Shown here in pieces: positions 61,201-64,000 of a DNA stretch of 64,000 nucleotides; within the stretch, counting starts at the first letter, position 1; each line of letters starts with the position of its first letter. The stretch is from Eutreptiella sp. 'Long Island Sound 2002' (Eukaryota; Euglenozoa; Euglenophyceae; Eutreptiales; Eutreptiaceae). The DNA lies in contig OZ038380.1 in assembly GCA_964036045.1 (NCBI GenBank), positions 168,426,535 through 168,490,534 on the forward strand. The letters run 5' to 3'. Position numbers and translations under genes: made by a program. The notes below the pieces were generated by a model. That model did no database searches. It was not told the origin of the DNA and saw nothing but the letters and a program-made list of their open reading frames with translations.

Positions 61201-64000
61201 GTGCCCAAAAACATTCGTTTTCGGCATTCCGGCTGTTCGGACCAAATCGGGCCGAAGCCCGATTGTGCCCAAAAAGATTCGTTTTTGGCATTCCGGCTGT
61301 TCGGACCAAATTGGGCTGAAGCCCGAATGTGCCCAAAAACATTCGTGGCGCCCGGGTGGGTGGGTGGGTTGGTGGGTGGTTGGCGCCCGGGTGGGTGGCG
61401 CCCGGGTGGGTGGGTGGGTGGGTGGGTGGCGCCCCGTTTGGACCAAACTGGCCAGAAGTCCGAAGGTGCCCGAAAACATTCCTTTTCGGCATTCCGGCTG
61501 TTCGGACCAAATTGGGCCGAAGCCCGAATTTGCCAAAAAAGATTCGTTTTTGGCGTTCCGGCTGTTTGGACCAAATTGGGCTGAAGCCCGAATGTGCCCA
61601 AAAAGATTCGTTTTTGGCATTCCGGCTATTCGGACCAAATTGGGCTGAAGCCGGAATGTGCCCAAAAACATTCGTGGCGCCCGGGTGGGTGGGTGGGTGG
61701 GTGGGTGGGTGTGTGGCGCCCGGGTGGGTGGCGCCCGGGTGGGTGGGTGGGTGGGTGGGTGGGTGGCGCCCGGTTTTGACCAACTTGGCCTGAAGCCCGA
61801 ATGTGCCCAAAAACATTCGTTTTCGGCATTCCGGCTATTCGGACCGAATTGGGCCCAACCCCGAATGTGCCCAAAAAGATTTGTTTTTGGCATTCCGGCT
61901 GTTCGGACCAATTCGGGCTGAAGCCCGAATGTGCCCAAAAAGATTCGTTTTTGGCATTCCGGCTGTTCGGACCAAATTAGGCTGAAGCCGGAATGTGCCC
62001 AAAAACATTCGTGGCGCCCGGGTGGGTGGGTGGGTGGGTGGTCGTGTGGGTGGCGCCCGGGTGGGTGGGTGGTTGGGTGGGTGGGTGGCGCCCGGTTTGG
62101 ACCAAATTGGCCTGAAGCTGGAATGTGCCCAAAAACATTCGTGGCGCCCAGGTGGGTGGGTGGGTGGGTGGGTGGCGCCCGGTTCGGACCAAATTGGCCT
62201 GAAGCCCGAACGTGCCCAAAAACTTTCGTTTTCGGCATTCCGGCTGTTCGGACCAAATTGGGCTGAAGCCCGCATGTGCCCAAAAAGATTCGTTTTTGGC
62301 ATTCCGGCTGTTCGGACCAAATTGCCCAAAAACATTCCTGGCGCCCGGGTGGGTGGGTGGGTGGGTGGGTGGCGCCCGGGTGGGTGGCGCCCGGGTTGGT
62401 GGCGCCCGGGTGGGTGGGTGGGTGGGTGGGTGGCGCCCGGGTGGGTGGGTCGGTGGGTGGGTGGCGCCCGGTTCGGACCAAATTGGCATGAAGCCCGAAT
62501 GTGCCCAAAAACATTCCTTTTCGGCATTCCGGCTGTTCGGACCAAATTGGGCTGAAGCCCGAATGTGCCCAAAAAGATTCGTTTTTGGCATTCCGGCTGT
62601 GCGGACCAAATTGGGCTGAAGCCGGAATGTGCCCAAAAACATTCGTTTTCGGCCTTCCGGCTGTTCGGACCGAATCGGGCCGAAGCGTGAATGTGCCCAA
62701 AAAGATTCGTTTTTGGCATTCCGGCTGTTCGGACCAAATTGGGCTGAAGCCGGAACGTGCCCAAAAACATTCGTGGCGCCCGGGTGGGTGGGTGGGTGGG
62801 TGGGTGGGTGGGTGGCGCCCGGTTCGGACCAAATTGGCCTGAAGCCGGAACGTGCCCAAAAACATTCGTTTTCGGCATTCCGGCTGTGCGGACTCAATTG
62901 GGCTGAAGCCCGAATGTGCCCAAAAAGATTCGTTTTTGGCGTTCCGGCTATTCGGACCAAATTGGGCTGAAGCCCGAATGTGCCCAAAAAGATTCGTTTT
63001 TGGCATTCCGGCTGTTCGGACCAAATTGGGCTGAAGCCGGAATGTGCCCAAAAACATTCGTGGCGCCCGGGTGGGTGGGTGGGTGGGTGGGTGGTTGGGT
63101 GGCGCCCGGTTGGGTGGCGCCCGGGTGGGTGGGTGGGTGGGTGGGTGGGTGGCGCCCGGTTTGGACCAACTTGGCCTGAAGCCCGAATGTGCCCAAAAAC
63201 ATTCCTTTTTGGCACACCGGCTGTTCGGACCAAATTGGGCTGAAGCCCGAATGTGCCCAAAAAGATTTGTTTTTGGCATTCCGGCTGTGCGGACCAAATT
63301 GGGCTGAAGCCCGAATGTGCCCAAAAACATTCGTTTTCGGCATTCCGGCTGTTCGGACCAAATTGGGCCGAAGCCTGAATGTGCCCAAAAAGATTCGTTT
63401 TTGGCATTCCGGCTGTTCCGACCAAATTGGGCTGAAGCCGGAATGTGCCCAAAAACATTCGTGGCGCCCGGGTGGGTTGGTGGGTGGGTGGGTGGCGCCC
63501 GGGTGGGTGGGTGGGTGGGTGGGTGGCGCCCGGTTCGGACCAAATTGGCCTGAAGCCCGAATGTGCCCAAAAACATTCGTTTTCGGCATTCCGGCTATTC
63601 GGACCAAATTGGGCTGAAGCCCGAATGTGCCCAAAAAGATTCGTTTTTGGCGTTCCGGCTATTCGGACCAAATTGGGCTGAAGCCCGAATGTGCCCAAAA
63701 AGATTCGTTTTTGGCATTCCGGCTGTTCGGACCAAATTGGGCTGAAGCCGGAATGTGCCCAAAAACTTTCGTGGCGCCCGGGTGGTTGGGTGGGTGGGTG
63801 GGTGGGTGGGTGGCGCCCGGGTGGGTGGCGCCCGGCTGGGTGGGTGGGTGGGTGGCGCCCGGTTCGGACCAAATTGGCCTGAAGCCCGAATGTGCCCAAA
63901 AACATTCGTTTTCGGCATTCCGGCTATTCGGACCAAATTGGGCTGAAGCCCGAATGTGCCCAAAAAGATTCGTTTTTGGCGTTCCGGCTATTCGGACCAA

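Larger units (their letters stand above)
36779..64000. repeat. Compound satellite: 64-bp monomers with GGGT-rich linkers
   Basis: The monomer is exactly 64 bp, running from TTCGGACCAAATTGGGCTGA through AGCCCGAATGTGCCC and an A-run to GGCATTCCGGCTG. Two versions alternate: one with ACATTCGTTTTCGGC, the other with AGATTCGTTTTTGGC. Groups of one to five monomers are separated by linkers of (GGGT)n, usually n of four to seven, bounded by GGCGCCCGGG and GGCGCCCGG. Monomers just after a linker usually read TTGGCCTGAAG instead of TTGGGCTGAAG. Left of about 46440 the monomer ends TTCTGGCTG more often and linkers contain GGATGGG variants; to the right it is TTCCGGCTG. The array continues past the window. 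Since 64 leaves remainder 1 on division by 3, every frame stays open for long stretches, but none is a gene. Confidence 0.97.
46441..64000. repeat. Right satellite arm with higher-order pattern
   Basis: Monomer and linker groups recur in long, near-identical blocks. A marker linker ending GGGTTGCTCC lies at about 48115, 49917, 50917, 52468, 54194, 54888, 56355 and 57050, giving spacings of 1802, 1000, 1551, 1726, 694, 1467 and 695 bp. A second marker (GAAGGTGGAATGTGCC, or GAAGCTGG) travels with it. The spacings fit blocks that gain or lose whole monomer-linker groups, as in higher-order satellites. Confidence 0.8.

Noticed and set aside
36779-64000. CRISPR array or telomeric repeat
   Set aside because: The spacing is by GGGT linkers rather than unique spacers, repeats are 64 bp with graded variants, and no TTTAGGG-type telomere motif is present.

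Overview
This window is nuclear DNA from a repeat-rich eukaryote. It has GT-AG introns, GC-rich exons set in repeat-laden non-coding DNA, long poly-C/poly-G tracts, LINE and tyrosine-recombinase retrotransposons, and a 27-kb satellite. The element with split direct repeats resembles PAT/kangaroo-type elements, which are known from green algae among others, so a unicellular green alga or similar protist is my best guess. No ribosomal RNA or marker gene fixes the lineage.

Layout. 1-4.6 kb: two copies of a dimeric ~55-bp repeat flank pentanucleotide arrays. The left array flips from GTGTT to AACAC and so forms a giant inverted repeat. A 5'-truncated LINE (RNase H domain plus CCHC-like finger) sits inside the AACAC array. 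5-15.5 kb: sparse exons of unrecognised genes, one intron filled by a 757-bp GTGCT/GTGTT array, an alpha-kinase exon on the minus strand and a lysine-rich nuclear-type first exon. 15.5-18.5 kb: a 28-bp minisatellite, seven dispersed palindromes built on TACTG/CAGTA, a reading frame cut by two TAG codons, and a tRNA-like A/B-box pair. 18.9-22.6 kb: an RNA-binding protein gene whose two visible exons join in phase and rebuild an RRM that the 1.9-kb intron splits.

26-32.5 kb: a LINE reverse-transcriptase pseudogene is interrupted by a complete 5.06-kb tyrosine-recombinase retrotransposon. Its order is A1 - gag - tyrosine recombinase - RT/RNase H - B1/A2 - B2, with split direct repeats meeting at a 4-bp AAAC core. 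Excising it at that core restores the LINE reading frame. The recombinase lies between gag and RT rather than at the 3' end, and its frame carries one TGA.

33-35.4 kb: two exons, joined in matching phase, of an unrecognised protein with an N-myristoylation-type start. 35.6-36.3 kb: copies of a dispersed poly-C-bearing repeat.

36.8-64 kb: a satellite of 64-bp monomers separated by GGGT-rich, quadruplex-capable linkers bounded by GGCGCC. It contains inverted blocks, a ~3.8-kb tandem duplication that includes the inversion, a higher-order pattern, one 200-N assembly gap, and a ~250-bp foldback (MITE-like) element inserted inside a monomer. The very long open frames across this array are by-products of the repeat. 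The satellite runs off the right edge of the window.
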